Origin: Larix kaempferi
Lineage: Eukaryota > Streptophyta > Pinopsida > Pinales > Pinaceae
Assembly: GCA_027924585.1 (NCBI GenBank)
Contig: BSBM01001138.1
Span: forward strand, 13,635,001-13,699,000
Length of the DNA stretch: 64,000 bases
Direction: 5' to 3'
In this document: positions 12,501-24,500 of the stretch, in pieces
Position numbering within the stretch: position 1 is the first letter of the stretch
Layout: every line of letters begins with the position of its first letter
Notes under the pieces: model-generated
Databases searched by the model: none
Told to the model about the DNA's origin: nothing
Seen by the model: the letters and a program-made list of their open reading frames with translations, nothing else
Made by a program: the position numbers and the translations under genes

Positions 12501-15500
12501 CTAGAGCCTCACACTCCTGGCCAATACTCAGCAAATTGAGCCTTATTCACAAGGCTTCACCAGAGACATTTACCGCTAACCGTAAGTGAACATTTAGCCC
12601 GATGCTGTGTATGGTTGTCTAGATGAGAACTGTGTCAGCACCTCGAATCTAAGCAAGACTACACTAGAGCCATTCACCACTAACCTGAGTGAACATTTAG
12701 CCTGATGTTGCACACTAGAGCCATCAACATCTCGAGCCTTGTGCACAAGGTTGTGCCAGAGCCATTCACCACTAACCGTAAGTGAACATTCAACCCGATG
12801 TTGCACATCTGACAATCCATCTAGGCCATCCATCACTAGCCAAATCAACATGGCCATTTTCCCGTGAGTGGATATTCAATCGCTCGTCTCTAAAACCATC
12901 TCGGTATCTGGGCCATTCACTTCTCGTGAACATTAAGCCACTTGTTATGGTACCAGCACCAGTGCGCCTGTAAAGGTACCCCAGGGAGAGGGTGTCTTTT
13001 TCCTGACCAGGAGGGGTGTTTAGCCAGCTCATTGTGAGGTAGGGGCATGACCAGACCCTCTGGCTTCTCTTCTGGAAGTACTATGGCTTAATGGCATCGC
13101 CGACTGCCTCATGAAAGGGTTTGAAACCATGAGGTTGGTGTCCAGGGCTTCCAGGGGTGGGTCACTGGGTCACATGACCCTGACCTCGTTTCAGCACTCC
13201 AGCGGCAGCTGCTCTAGCACTGAGACCCACTCTCACCTTCCGGAGCACATCCAGCACCCTCCTGGTCCTCCAGTTCAGTAGCGTCCTCTCTCTAGGGCCT
13301 CCTTCAGAGAATGACATCATCCTTCCTCGCAGACTGCTTGCTTACTAAAAGGGGGGGGCGTTGAGGGTTTTTCATCACTGTTGGGGTTAGTTGGGGCATG
13401 ACAACCCTCCCCTACATAGTTTGGCCTTTCGTTTCGTCGAATTTGGCATTGTTTAGCCATTTTTACTCAAGTAGGGGTCAAATATGGGAAAACACCAAAT
13501 TTACCCACTACTTTGATTATTTTTATATTATTTTAATTCTAATTTTAAGTTGACATTTTTAATGTTAAATTTACCTTACTTTATGTAAAAGTGAGTGTGA
13601 GATCATATAAATTAGATCTCCTCACTTCATTTTTAGATATCAACTTTTGGGGATAAGATCATTATGTCTGCTATTTGCCTTAACTAGGGCTCTTTGAAGG
13701 AAGACACTCCTTGATGAAGGTTATTTTGCAAGTTTGAAGCATTTCTTGGAAGTTTTTCTTTTGTTCATGCCATTGCTAAGGTGAGACTAGAGTTGTTTGC
13801 TTAACACATGCACTTGGAGTTAACCATACTTTTTTGTTTGATGTCTCTATGTCAATTGTATGAAAGTTATGCTTATTAGGGTTTGATGGAAGCCATTGTT
13901 GCTTCATTTTTCCTTGATTTGCATGTCATTTTCGTCATTGGTCACCATAGCATTCAAACTTGAGCTTTAGGTCTTCAAGTTTTGCTTAAGCTAGGTTTCC
14001 TCCACGAATCTTAGAGATCGTGGAGGAAATCCCTAGATAGCCAAACTTGCCGAGTACCATCTCAAGGAGATTTTTTCCTCTCATTGATGCCCTAGGTTTG
14101 GTGAGTAGTTTATATTTTGAAACCCTAGTTGTTCAAACTACTTTCAAACCTAAAATCTGAGTTTTGTACAATTATAATTATTTTTGTTTAACTTAGTTAG
14201 CCTAATTTAGTTGGTTTTGCTAAGTTTGTGAGGGTGATTATTTAAAATTTTGAGTTTTTGTGTACTTGTAATTATTAATTCTTGACCTAGTTTTTTTTTT
14301 TTTTTGTTAATTAGTCTTGCTTTCTATTTTTCTGAGTTAGTTGTTATTTTTTTTTAAATGTTAAAAACCTAATTTTAGTACTAAGACCTATTTTCTGCAT
14401 AAACCTTAAGTCGAAGCACCCCCAAAAGTCTGGTCCAGCTCGCCCTTCCCTCTTACCCATTCACAGCCCTCCTTCACGTACCCTGTTGCAACCCTTCACC
14501 ACCGAGCCATCCCTGTCCTCCTTTGCAGCCACGTCCGCCACCTTCCTGTCTCATCTGAGGCCACCATATCCTCGGTCGTCTTCTCGCAGCCTTCTTTTCC
14601 CTTGCCATACGCCTTCCTCCATCCTTCCTTTGCATAGGCCCAATTAATGAACAAGACTGATATCTTATCGTTGTGTTGATCATAAGTCTTGCTCTCTAAT
14701 TGAACGACATTTAAGACACATTTGGTTATTGGTTAATGGCTATTGGGCAATATAGTCTTTTGATCCAATATTGATTAGTTTGATGTACATTTCATTGGTT
14801 CATTGACTTAAGTCGAATACATTGACTCCATCTAGGCACTGGTCTAATCATAACGATTGCATAGAAATATAGTTTGTGGTTTTCTCAGTGTTCTACAGGA
14901 TTTCATAAGGATACTTCTCCTTGGAGGTTTCAACTTTTGAGGAAATTAGAACGGTGATTGAGGTGACATTGGGTCACTATTCTTATTCGTGCTTACTGGG
15001 AATTAGCCCTGCTAATTTGATCGGTAACACCACTCATCTATCTGCATCATGTCTCGTCATTCATCACTAGCCAAATCAGTATGGTCAATCCGGGAGAATG
15101 TCTACTTGATGCAACTCATCTATGGATATATATTGGAGTTTCATTGCTTCTATCTGCACCATGTCTGGGAAGAAATCCTGCAAGAGGCTTCCAAATCTAC
15201 ACTAATTCACAACTTGCGACACTGGCTGCAATATACTCTACATCTGTTGTACTGAGTGTTACATAATTCTACTTCCCACTAAACTAAGGTATCACATCTG
15301 ATCCTCACGGTGAAGCAATACCCCAAGGTGCCCTTTATGTCCACTACACTCCCAGCCCAATCAGAATTTGTATATCTTTGCAGTTTCACTTCATCACCTG
15401 AGACATCTCTCAGACCATATCCAACTGTACCAAGCAGGTACCTCAGCATAGCCTCGACTTCAGCCATACACTGGCTCAGGGTGCTCATTGCAAAGCAAAT

Positions 15501-18500
15501 ATCTGGCATATTTTTAACCAGGTACATCAAAGATACAATCATCTACCAGTACTTCGTGGGATCTATCAAATTTGAATCTGAAGCAAAATCACTCAACTTC
15601 TTTAGATTTTCCTCCATAGGTGTAGCCATGGACTTGCAGTCCATCATATCAAATCTGCTTAAGATCTTATCTGTGCACTTCCCCTGACTGAGGAATGTAA
15701 ATTTTAATCCAGAGATCACTACTCCCTCTGGATAGCCCTGATATCTCAAGAGGTTTGAGTCTCTGTAAATCAATAATGCTCTAAAGAAATAAGACTCAAC
15801 AGCTGTAGATCTCTTTACAAGATAAACACAATCAATCACACATATGACACTGCATATACCCTAGAAACCCCAAACGTGGAAAACCAACAATCCTGTGGGG
15901 CTTTCTTCTATCTCGATCCCACAGCAATATATGAAATAAGCAAATACAACAATGTTACCTCGGATGTAACACTCAATCCTGAATGGGTCAAAACCCTAGA
16001 TATGCATGCATCAGCCGATGCATGCATAGAAGAAATGTGCCCTAACTGTCAATTTGGATCTGAGTCTATCTGCAGGTAGCTCTGGTTGTACTTCCTCTCT
16101 CAACCCTCTGCTTTGATTTTCTCTGCTCTGTAAGAAGTCCAACTACTCAACTGGTGAATGCGCCCTTCCTCTGCATGGAAAAGTGTGCCCTCCCCTCTGG
16201 ATGTCAAATGCTCATACAAGATCAGATCTCAACAGATATGAGCTCTGGTCATCACAAACCTTCCTCAAACACTAAGGCAAGGCTACCCTAGAAGTCTCAG
16301 ACACTCAATTGGCAGATCGGACTCTGAATGAGCTCCTCTCTCCTTAGGTAATGCGCCCCTCTCCCTCTCTGGAAGTCGTCTTCCACAATATCTGCAGAAA
16401 CCACTCAAGTGAACTATCTCAGTCCACAGATCTGGGTGCCAAGTGCCTCTAGAGCAAGTGGTGTCTGATCCAGCTCAGATCTTACCACCGTCACTCCTGA
16501 AGAATCTCCTCTCTCTTAGAAAGTCGCCCTGCATGTACTAATGCGCCCTCCTCACTCCTGACAGATCACTCTCTGATAATTCAACTGAGAAACCTCATCT
16601 GAGGACCCCCTGCCTCTATATATAATCTCACCTATCAATTAGGTTTACCAAAAACCTAATATCGGTGCATGCAAAAAGTCACTTTTGCATGCATCTTTTA
16701 ATTACTAACTGGCCATGCAAATCTCGTGCATGCAAGAGGAAAAACACCCCGAAAGATCCGCATGTAGTCACCAATGGACCCATGCCACTGAGTAGAGTGT
16801 ATCTCACCCTCTACTCCATACTGATGCCTGTACTATTGATGTACCTCCATGCAAGGCATTTGAATCATGGAGGACATCCCGAGATACCATAAAATCTAAC
16901 AAGGAAGGTCTCCCTGACCTCCGTTACACCTCCAATCCCAAGAAATCAATCCAAGATCCTTGAACACTAAGACCATCTTCCTCTAGGTGAGGGAGGTACT
17001 CCTAATTGAGACACCTCCTCCACCATCAACAAATTTTGCAGCAAGTACTCCATTTGTGCGGGAGCACCCTTCTCCCTCTACACCTGAGTATCCTCCTCTT
17101 GCTCCCTTTGTAATTGAGTATCAATTTGTGTCATCCCACCAAGTGGGTCCACTGAGACGAGCCTCCCGCTCTCTCAAGAATACTGAATACAATCCACAAC
17201 TCTCTCTCATCCTACAAATTGGCTAACTCCATAGCCTCTATAATATGTCATCCTAGATGCAAGTTTGGAGTCTTGGACTGCATGCTTGATCACTTGGAAG
17301 TCACCACTGACTTCCCTTTTGATCTCATAACTGTCTTCCTGAAAGTACCATCGGGAGCTATATGCTTCTTTGCATCTCGATAGGCCTCCGATATGACTCA
17401 CTAGATCTCAAACTCCTGTCTCTCACTATGTACTGATCATCACATGAGATATAACTCAATCTTGTCTTACAGAAGATATGAATCATTTCTATCATTTACA
17501 AGAGATATGACTTACTCTTGTGAGCATAAACTATCATACTAGATGCCTCTTCCCATAAGAACATGGCAAAATATTGGTCATGTATCATCGCTTTGACAGC
17601 CTTCATAATGAACATGTCCTGCAATACATGACAGAATTGTCCACAAGAGTTAACCAGTAACATTTATGCAATTCATCAACAAAATGTCAATTCAACTTAA
17701 GTAAATAAAACTCATTACTTAAAGCATTTAAATACTTATCTTTAATGTTGACTCCCTCTTGATCCTTGCCTACTTGTAGAAATCACTGAAGTCCTTGGAG
17801 GTATATTCTCCTCCAAAACCTTGATCTTTTTCCTTTGTCAAGTTCTCTACCTTCATCCTTGGTCTTCATGTTTTATGGGAGGAATCATGCATAGTACAAG
17901 AAGACAATGCCATTGCCATTAGTCCACATGTACTAGAAGAAGTATTATTTTCGAAGATCATCTGCAATCTTATCAAGTTTATCTTCCTTTGCCTTCTTCT
18001 AAGATGGAAGCTCTTCAACATCCGCTGTTGATGCATGTTTCCTTTCCTTTCTTTTCCTCTGAGGACACTTACGATCATAGTGACCAAATGTATTATAAAT
18101 GAAGCATATGATTTTAGAAAGATCCTTTTTCTTTTGTTCTCGAATTGGACTAGATCCTCCACCTGTATTTTCCTTCCTAAAGTTCCTTCTTCCTTTTCCT
18201 CTTCTTGCATGAGCTACAAGAGCTTGAGTTTCTTTATTCTAAGGTCTCTACAAGCTATTCTTGGATAATACTCTAGCTTCCTCTTGGACACAATCAGTCC
18301 ACAGGCTATCAAACTTGGGCAACTTATCTCGGCCACAAACACTTTGAGCAAATGACTCCCATGAAGAAGGAAGTCCATTAAGTGTTATCATTACAAGCTC
18401 TTCATCATCAATGTTGTCTCCAATGGATTTAAGATGATCTCTCAGTTGGGAGAATCTCATAAAATAAGTAGCAGTTGAATCTTGGTTGGACATCATGATA

Positions 18501-21500
18501 CAACGGAGTTGATTCCTCAAGGCCAATTTTCTGCTGGTGTTCTTACTCTCGAACAATCCTACCAAGGCATCATACATTGCTTTGGCAGTCTTTAATTCTG
18601 CAATATGTGGAACCAAATGATCTTTTACAGAACCTATCAAGATCCTCTTGGCCTTTGCTTCATTCTTCTTGTGCTTGGTTTTCTCCTCGTCACTTTCTGG
18701 TTCTGAGACATCTACTTTCACATAATTCTGAATATCATTCTCATCAAGGATGAAGAGTATCTTGGTATTCCAGGATCTGAAATTTTTAGCACCATCCAAT
18801 CTATCTTCCACTCTAAGACTGGATACCATTTTGATAGAAATCTGAAATCTGAAATCTAATTCAGAAACCCTAGTTCTGGCAAAAAATTAGGTCAAAATTG
18901 AACTTTGATGAAACTGAAATCTGGCTCCATATAAAGATGTGCCCTACCTTTTTTGGCCCTATTTTTTTGGCCCTACTTTTTCAACCCTACTTTTTTGGAC
19001 CTGCTTTTTCAGCCCTACTTTTCCGTGGCCCTACTTTTTCGAACTTTAGGGAAAAAGCAGTCACCGGCAATGGCTTCTTTCAATACTGCTCAGATACCAT
19101 GTTGAATTTTTAACTTAGCAATACAATTTTCAGATCTTAATAATTATGTCCTAATGATTATCATCCCACTTTTATCAATGTATAATTATACAACAAAATT
19201 TCAACTTTCACTTGCAACGGAAATAAAACAAGAATCATTGAAAGATAACCATGCACAGTAGACACAAAGATTTACCTTGGGAAAACTCGTACATGAGAAA
19301 AACCCAACAACTTTTCGTAAGAAGAATATTTCCAATAATAAGAGTACAACAACATGAAGAACCCTAATCGCACGAGTATACTAGTCACAGGGCACAAACC
19401 CTAGTTGTAAACAAGGTGCACATCACAATAGCAGAGAGAATGCAAACTTCATGAGGAAAGAGTAGAAAACCCAAGAGAGATGATAAAAGTCTTCAATAGT
19501 TGCTCCTTGAACCTTCACTAGCCCTTCTTGATATGCTCACCAAAGAGAAGAAGATATCTTGGACGAATTGGGTGTGTAAAATGAGGAATCATTCCTCTTA
19601 TTTATATTCATCAAGTCACTTGAATTTCACTTATGGGGACGACTTCTCTTCTTGTTGGGGCCGAGTTGCTGTTTGACCACTTCAATTATTTATTCATTTG
19701 TTCACCATTTATTATTAAATTTTCCTTCTTTCTTAAGAAATTTTTTTCACGATGATGATGTTATTCATCTCTCCACATGCATGTCTATTCACCTAGAGTC
19801 CTAATGTTGAATAGACCCACTAAGAAGTCTCGGACACTTCTTAGATCTTGTCAATTCAACAATAGTCCTCTGAGATAGAATAGATCACTCCATTAAGGAG
19901 TAGGCAATGCGACCACAAGTCTTAGCAAGCACCTAAAGCCTTATTAGCACCTAGCCAAATCTCATGGCTAGGCAAGGCTACACCAAGGCCATCTAGAATG
20001 TTTGCCCAATGTTGCACTCTGGAGAAACATCAACAACACCTAGATCACTTACATAGCTGTGGGGGTTTCTCGAATTATGCAAATATTACAGGTGCTTTGT
20101 GAAAGGATTTTCACAACTTAGTGCACCACTGACAGATCTCACCCACTGACGGATCTCAACAAGAAGGGAGCTTTCAGATGGTCAGAGAAGGCACAGGGAT
20201 CATTTGACAGGGAGCTTTCAGATGGTCAAATGGTTGCTTCTTCCAAGACCATCCTTGGTATGTGTGCTAGGATGCCCTCTTTAGTAGGAGCGCTCTTCTA
20301 GATTAGGTATTTTTTGTATGAAACCTCCCCTTAATCTAGGGTGCATCCTGAACTACCTCCTCACATATGGATTTCATAGGTATGCATGCAACAGATGGGC
20401 TGGAACGTAGGGCGACCTCACAAATTCACTTCCATTGTTATCTTGCATGTTGACCTAAACAACTCTCCATTAATCATTGATTTAGCTTGGCGTCTATGAG
20501 CTTATGCAAAGGAAAAATACTAACACACAAGTCTGCAGGGAGCTAGGTATAACACTCCTGTAGCCTTCATCCTCATAACAACTGCTCGCTGATTCTTGAC
20601 ATGATCTTCTACTGAATTAGGCTGGCCTGCACATGCTTTTATAATCACTCTTTCCACTGTCATAAGATCCATCTCGTGCTGTCATAAACTTCCTGCTCTT
20701 CATTTCAGTCCAAACCAGCAATTTCTTCTAACTGTACCTTTTCACATTCATCATCACAATAATCACGGCTACTGGAGTATCTTTCGGATCATGGTCATGG
20801 AAACTTGATTAGATTATTAAGCATAGAAGCTATAACAGCTCTTCCAGGAATATAACAAATATTTCCAACATATGATTCTAACAATTTCAGTATACATGTT
20901 TGCAATATCTGCATCCCTTATTCAACAACTGATAAGACTCAGGATGTGACTTACTCTTTTGTTTCCACTTTAAGTTGGTAATTTCTAAGGAATCCATGAT
21001 AATAATCTTCCCAAGAATCTTCTTCAAACACTGAAAGTCTTCAACTCCTGTGGGTAATACCGTAATACACATTCTCGATTCTGCTGGAAACAACCTCCAT
21101 GACCTGCTGGAAAAGACCTCAAAATTTGCTGGAAATTGTCTTCTATTGCTGTTGGAAATGACCTTGAGATCTGTGTTATCTAGTGTTGGAAATTCATCGT
21201 CAAATATATCTATGCCAAAAGTTTGCAGGAAACCTGAACTAGCCATCCTTGCTCACTACTGCTGTGTGTTGATTTTCTGCCATGAAACTTCTGAGAGTTG
21301 ACACAAAATGCTGCCATAAAAAGAGCCTATAAAAACTGAGCTCCTTGCACCTACATTTTGGGTGGTAACAAGGTGCATGGGCGTGAGACCCATATGTGCA
21401 GATTGAAGAAAGCCCTTTACAGGCTGAAACAGGCACCCCGTGCTTGGTGATCTAGGATTGATGAGCACCTGTTAGGTTTGGGCTTCACCAAAACTATTGT

Positions 21501-24500
21501 AGATCCCATTTTTTTTATTTATTTGATAGAATTAATCTGTTTGTTTTAGTTTTATTGTAGATGATCTGCTAAAATAAGCTCATTGTAGGGTGCAAGGCTG
21601 CATGGGCACAAGAATTTGACATGAAGGACATTGGACTGATGCACTATTTCTTGGGTCTAAAGGTGTGGCAGGGTACAACTTAAGTTTTCCATGGGCAGGG
21701 AAAATACACAGTTGAGATCCTAAAAAGGTTCTACATGATGAATTGTAAACCCATGGGCCATGACCACTCCTATGATGCCGAATATGAAGTTGCATGCTCA
21801 CTTGGATACACATATGGCAGATATTTTGCTGTATAGACAGTTAATTGGATCCTTAATGCATTTAGTTAACACCAAACTTGATATATGTTTTGTCGTGAAT
21901 ACCTTGAGAGAGTTCATGGTTGAGTCAAGGATCCTTAATGTATTTAGTTAACACCAAACTTGATATATGTTTTGTCGTGAATACCCTGAGAGAGTTCATG
22001 GTTGAGTCAAGGCAGATTCATTGGAAAATTGCAAAACATGTGCTCTAATATTTGAAGGGCTTAGTACATTATGGTTTGAGATATCGAGGAGATGGTGAAC
22101 TGATGTTTCAAGGATTCATTGGACAGAGTACATAGAAGCCAACGCTACTGGTTGTGAAGCCATCCAGCTTTATAAGCTGATTACAGAACTAACAAGTGAG
22201 ATGTTGGAGCCTACTGTGATCTACTTTGACAATCACAGTTGTACCAAACTCTCTGAGAATCCAGTATTTCATGACCGTTCCAAGTACATTAAAATTGGAT
22301 GCCATTTTCTAAAGTATAGTGTCCAAAAAAGAGCAGTTTCTCTAGCGTATATTTAGATAGATCAACATGCTGTAGATATATTGAGATGTTTAAGGATAGA
22401 CTTGGATTGGCGGAGAACACGTTTCTTGATAAGAGGGAGTGTTACAGAGTGTACCTTAGAGAGTCTTCTATAGAATTGTGCAAATGTGTAGTTGATATGG
22501 GTGCTTTTCTATTGAAGCGACATCACACACACAACAGACCTGTACATCATTGATTTTCATGTCGTATGGTGATCTATAGATGAGGGCACAACATTACAGA
22601 AGGCTAGAGGCGCATCACTAATTTTAGGCTTCCAACAGTGGGGGCACATGCATGCATGCATGCGCCAACTTTAGATAGGATAGGTAGGATCAATTTATCC
22701 TCAATCATCAGTTTTTAAGATAAAGAGTTTTCTAAGTTTAGATAGTCTCAATTTTATTTATAGCAGCCTTTCCTAATTTTAAGTTCTGTGTAAGGTAGGG
22801 CATAGATCCCACGGGACTTTGATTTTCTTCCTTGGAGTGTTTCATCTAGTCTCATGCAGATCTCGAGATCTAATTGATAGGTCTATTTTTATAAACCCTA
22901 AGTGTGCCCTTCTCAGTTCTATAAGAGAAAGGCTGGGGTATGTATCTGCAATAAAGTTTTTCAGTTCAGCAGTAAGCAGTTCACTGTTCCCTGTAGCAGA
23001 TTTTCATTTTTAGAAGTAATGAAAAATAGTAACAGGTTTTGACAGACAATTTACTGTGTTTTTATTGTATATTTTTTACAGTATGTGTTTATAGATTTTT
23101 AGCATTGATTACAGAGATCAGATTTGAGAAGCTTTAAGTTTTCCGCTGTTTAGCTTCTTGTAGGAATTTTTTTAAAATGCATACTTTGTTTACCATGGTT
23201 TTCAAAATCTAGTTCATTTTTATATTGTTGGGTATCTATACACCCACTCTCATTTATATTTAGGCCACGACCAACCTTATATTAAGTTGGGTATCTACAC
23301 ATTTAGTCTCATTTTTCTCTACGCCCCCTTACTCTCATTTTTCTCTATGCCCCCTTATTCACTTGGGGGATGCTGAAAAAGGTGTAAGCTTCACTTTTAA
23401 CCATGATCAACATTATATTGTAATCATTATTATATTTCTAGGTATGGTTAAGGCTGACCTTGTGATTATAGGTTGATAACCCCTCTTTGGGGGAGAAATC
23501 ACCTTGCCTCTTGAGTTGTGCATATATACCCAACCCTCATTTGTAATTCATATAATATATTCTTAATAAATCGTTTTGCCTGAGGGCACCTATCAATTGT
23601 AACGTTTCCTCTTGTGCATGGGTTTATTTCTCTTTCATGGTTTCACTCTTTCGCCAGGGTTGCACTCCTATTGGCTGATTTGTCTTCAAGCATTGAGCTG
23701 CCCTAGTGCTGGTTTGCTTTTCTCTTTATTGCATAACTTGGGATTGTCTTGGTTCTATCCGATTCTCGTGTTATTTCTTGTGAATCTCCGCAAACCTGGA
23801 CTATGGGCTGGACCTAAAGAGATTGAATATGACATGACAATGTGACACACAAGTATTAAATGTTCTAAAAAATAGTTCATGCATGTAATAGTAATGACTC
23901 ATGGATGTTACTCAACTTTTAATGCCATGACTCATAAATGTCGTAGATAGTGCAGTCTGAATATTTCTAATGTTGCAATATTGTGGGATTTTAAACTTGC
24001 AGCAAGTTTTCCGGAGTTGATGGCTTCATAGAGTAAGCTTCCATGTATTGCAATATAGATTGTGGGCCCACAATGGGAGTTCGTGGGTTGTGGGGATTAA
24101 GCGGAAGGTTCGCAGAGGTTGTGGATTGTGGGCTTTGAGTGGAAAGTTTGCAGAGGGCATCAGGTATGTTTCCGGTTCCCTCAAAGGTGGCTTGTAGATT
24201 GTAGTAGACCCGCAAGAGGAAGGTTTGAGGATAGTGTAAGGTAAGTATGCAGGTTCCTTAAAGGTGGCTAGCAGATTGCAGTGGACCCGCAAAGGAAAGG
24301 CTTGCAGTTGCAGGTTGCAGATGAATAGAGACGGGATGCAGGTCATGTAACGTCTGAATGTTGCCCAGTCAGTTTATTTATCCATTAGCAGTTCAAGAAC
24401 GGCTCCGTACCTCTTTGTAGGGGTACAAATATATGTTTTGTACCCGTAAAGTTTAATGAAACCTTGTACAGCCAATCTTCTAATTAATGAAAATTTTAAA

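Larger units (their letters stand above)
11680..20035 (-). mobile_element. Decayed Ty1/Copia element with mosaic LTRs
   Basis: Minus strand. 5' LTR 19100-20035, primer site 19088-19099 (TGGTATCTGAGC, one mismatch to initiator tRNA-Met), gag at 18829-18248, integrase remnants near 17860-17520, then disrupted sequence, a polypurine tract at 12435-12451 and the 3' LTR 11680-12434. The flanks GCACC and ACACC match 4 of 5 as a target duplication. The LTRs align from about 11748/19348 to their ends but differ in their first part. Pol is mostly lost. Confidence 0.75.
21340..23034 (+). mobile_element. Plus-strand Copia relic: RT, RNase H, PPT and 3' LTR
   Basis: Plus strand. Decayed RT begins near 21380 ([20 protein letters not shown]). 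It continues through [20 protein letters not shown] and an RNase H end ([20 protein letters not shown]). A polypurine tract AAGAGGGAG at 22431-22439 leads straight into an LTR starting TGTTACAGAG at 22440. The frame is broken many times. No 5' LTR or gag was found, so the element is 5' truncated. Confidence 0.8.

Noticed and set aside
14474-14683. Minus-strand ORF rich in Arg and Gly
   Set aside because: Composition-driven ORF in a C-rich block with no recognisable family.
16987-17226. Plus-strand ORF with [18 protein letters not shown] resembling a Copia linker
   Set aside because: Only one short stretch fits and it is followed by stops. The surrounding element is on the minus strand, so support is too weak.
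21239-21468. Overlapping minus-strand ORFs at the RT of the plus-strand relic
   Set aside because: They are mirror frames of the plus-strand RT segment containing [16 protein letters not shown].
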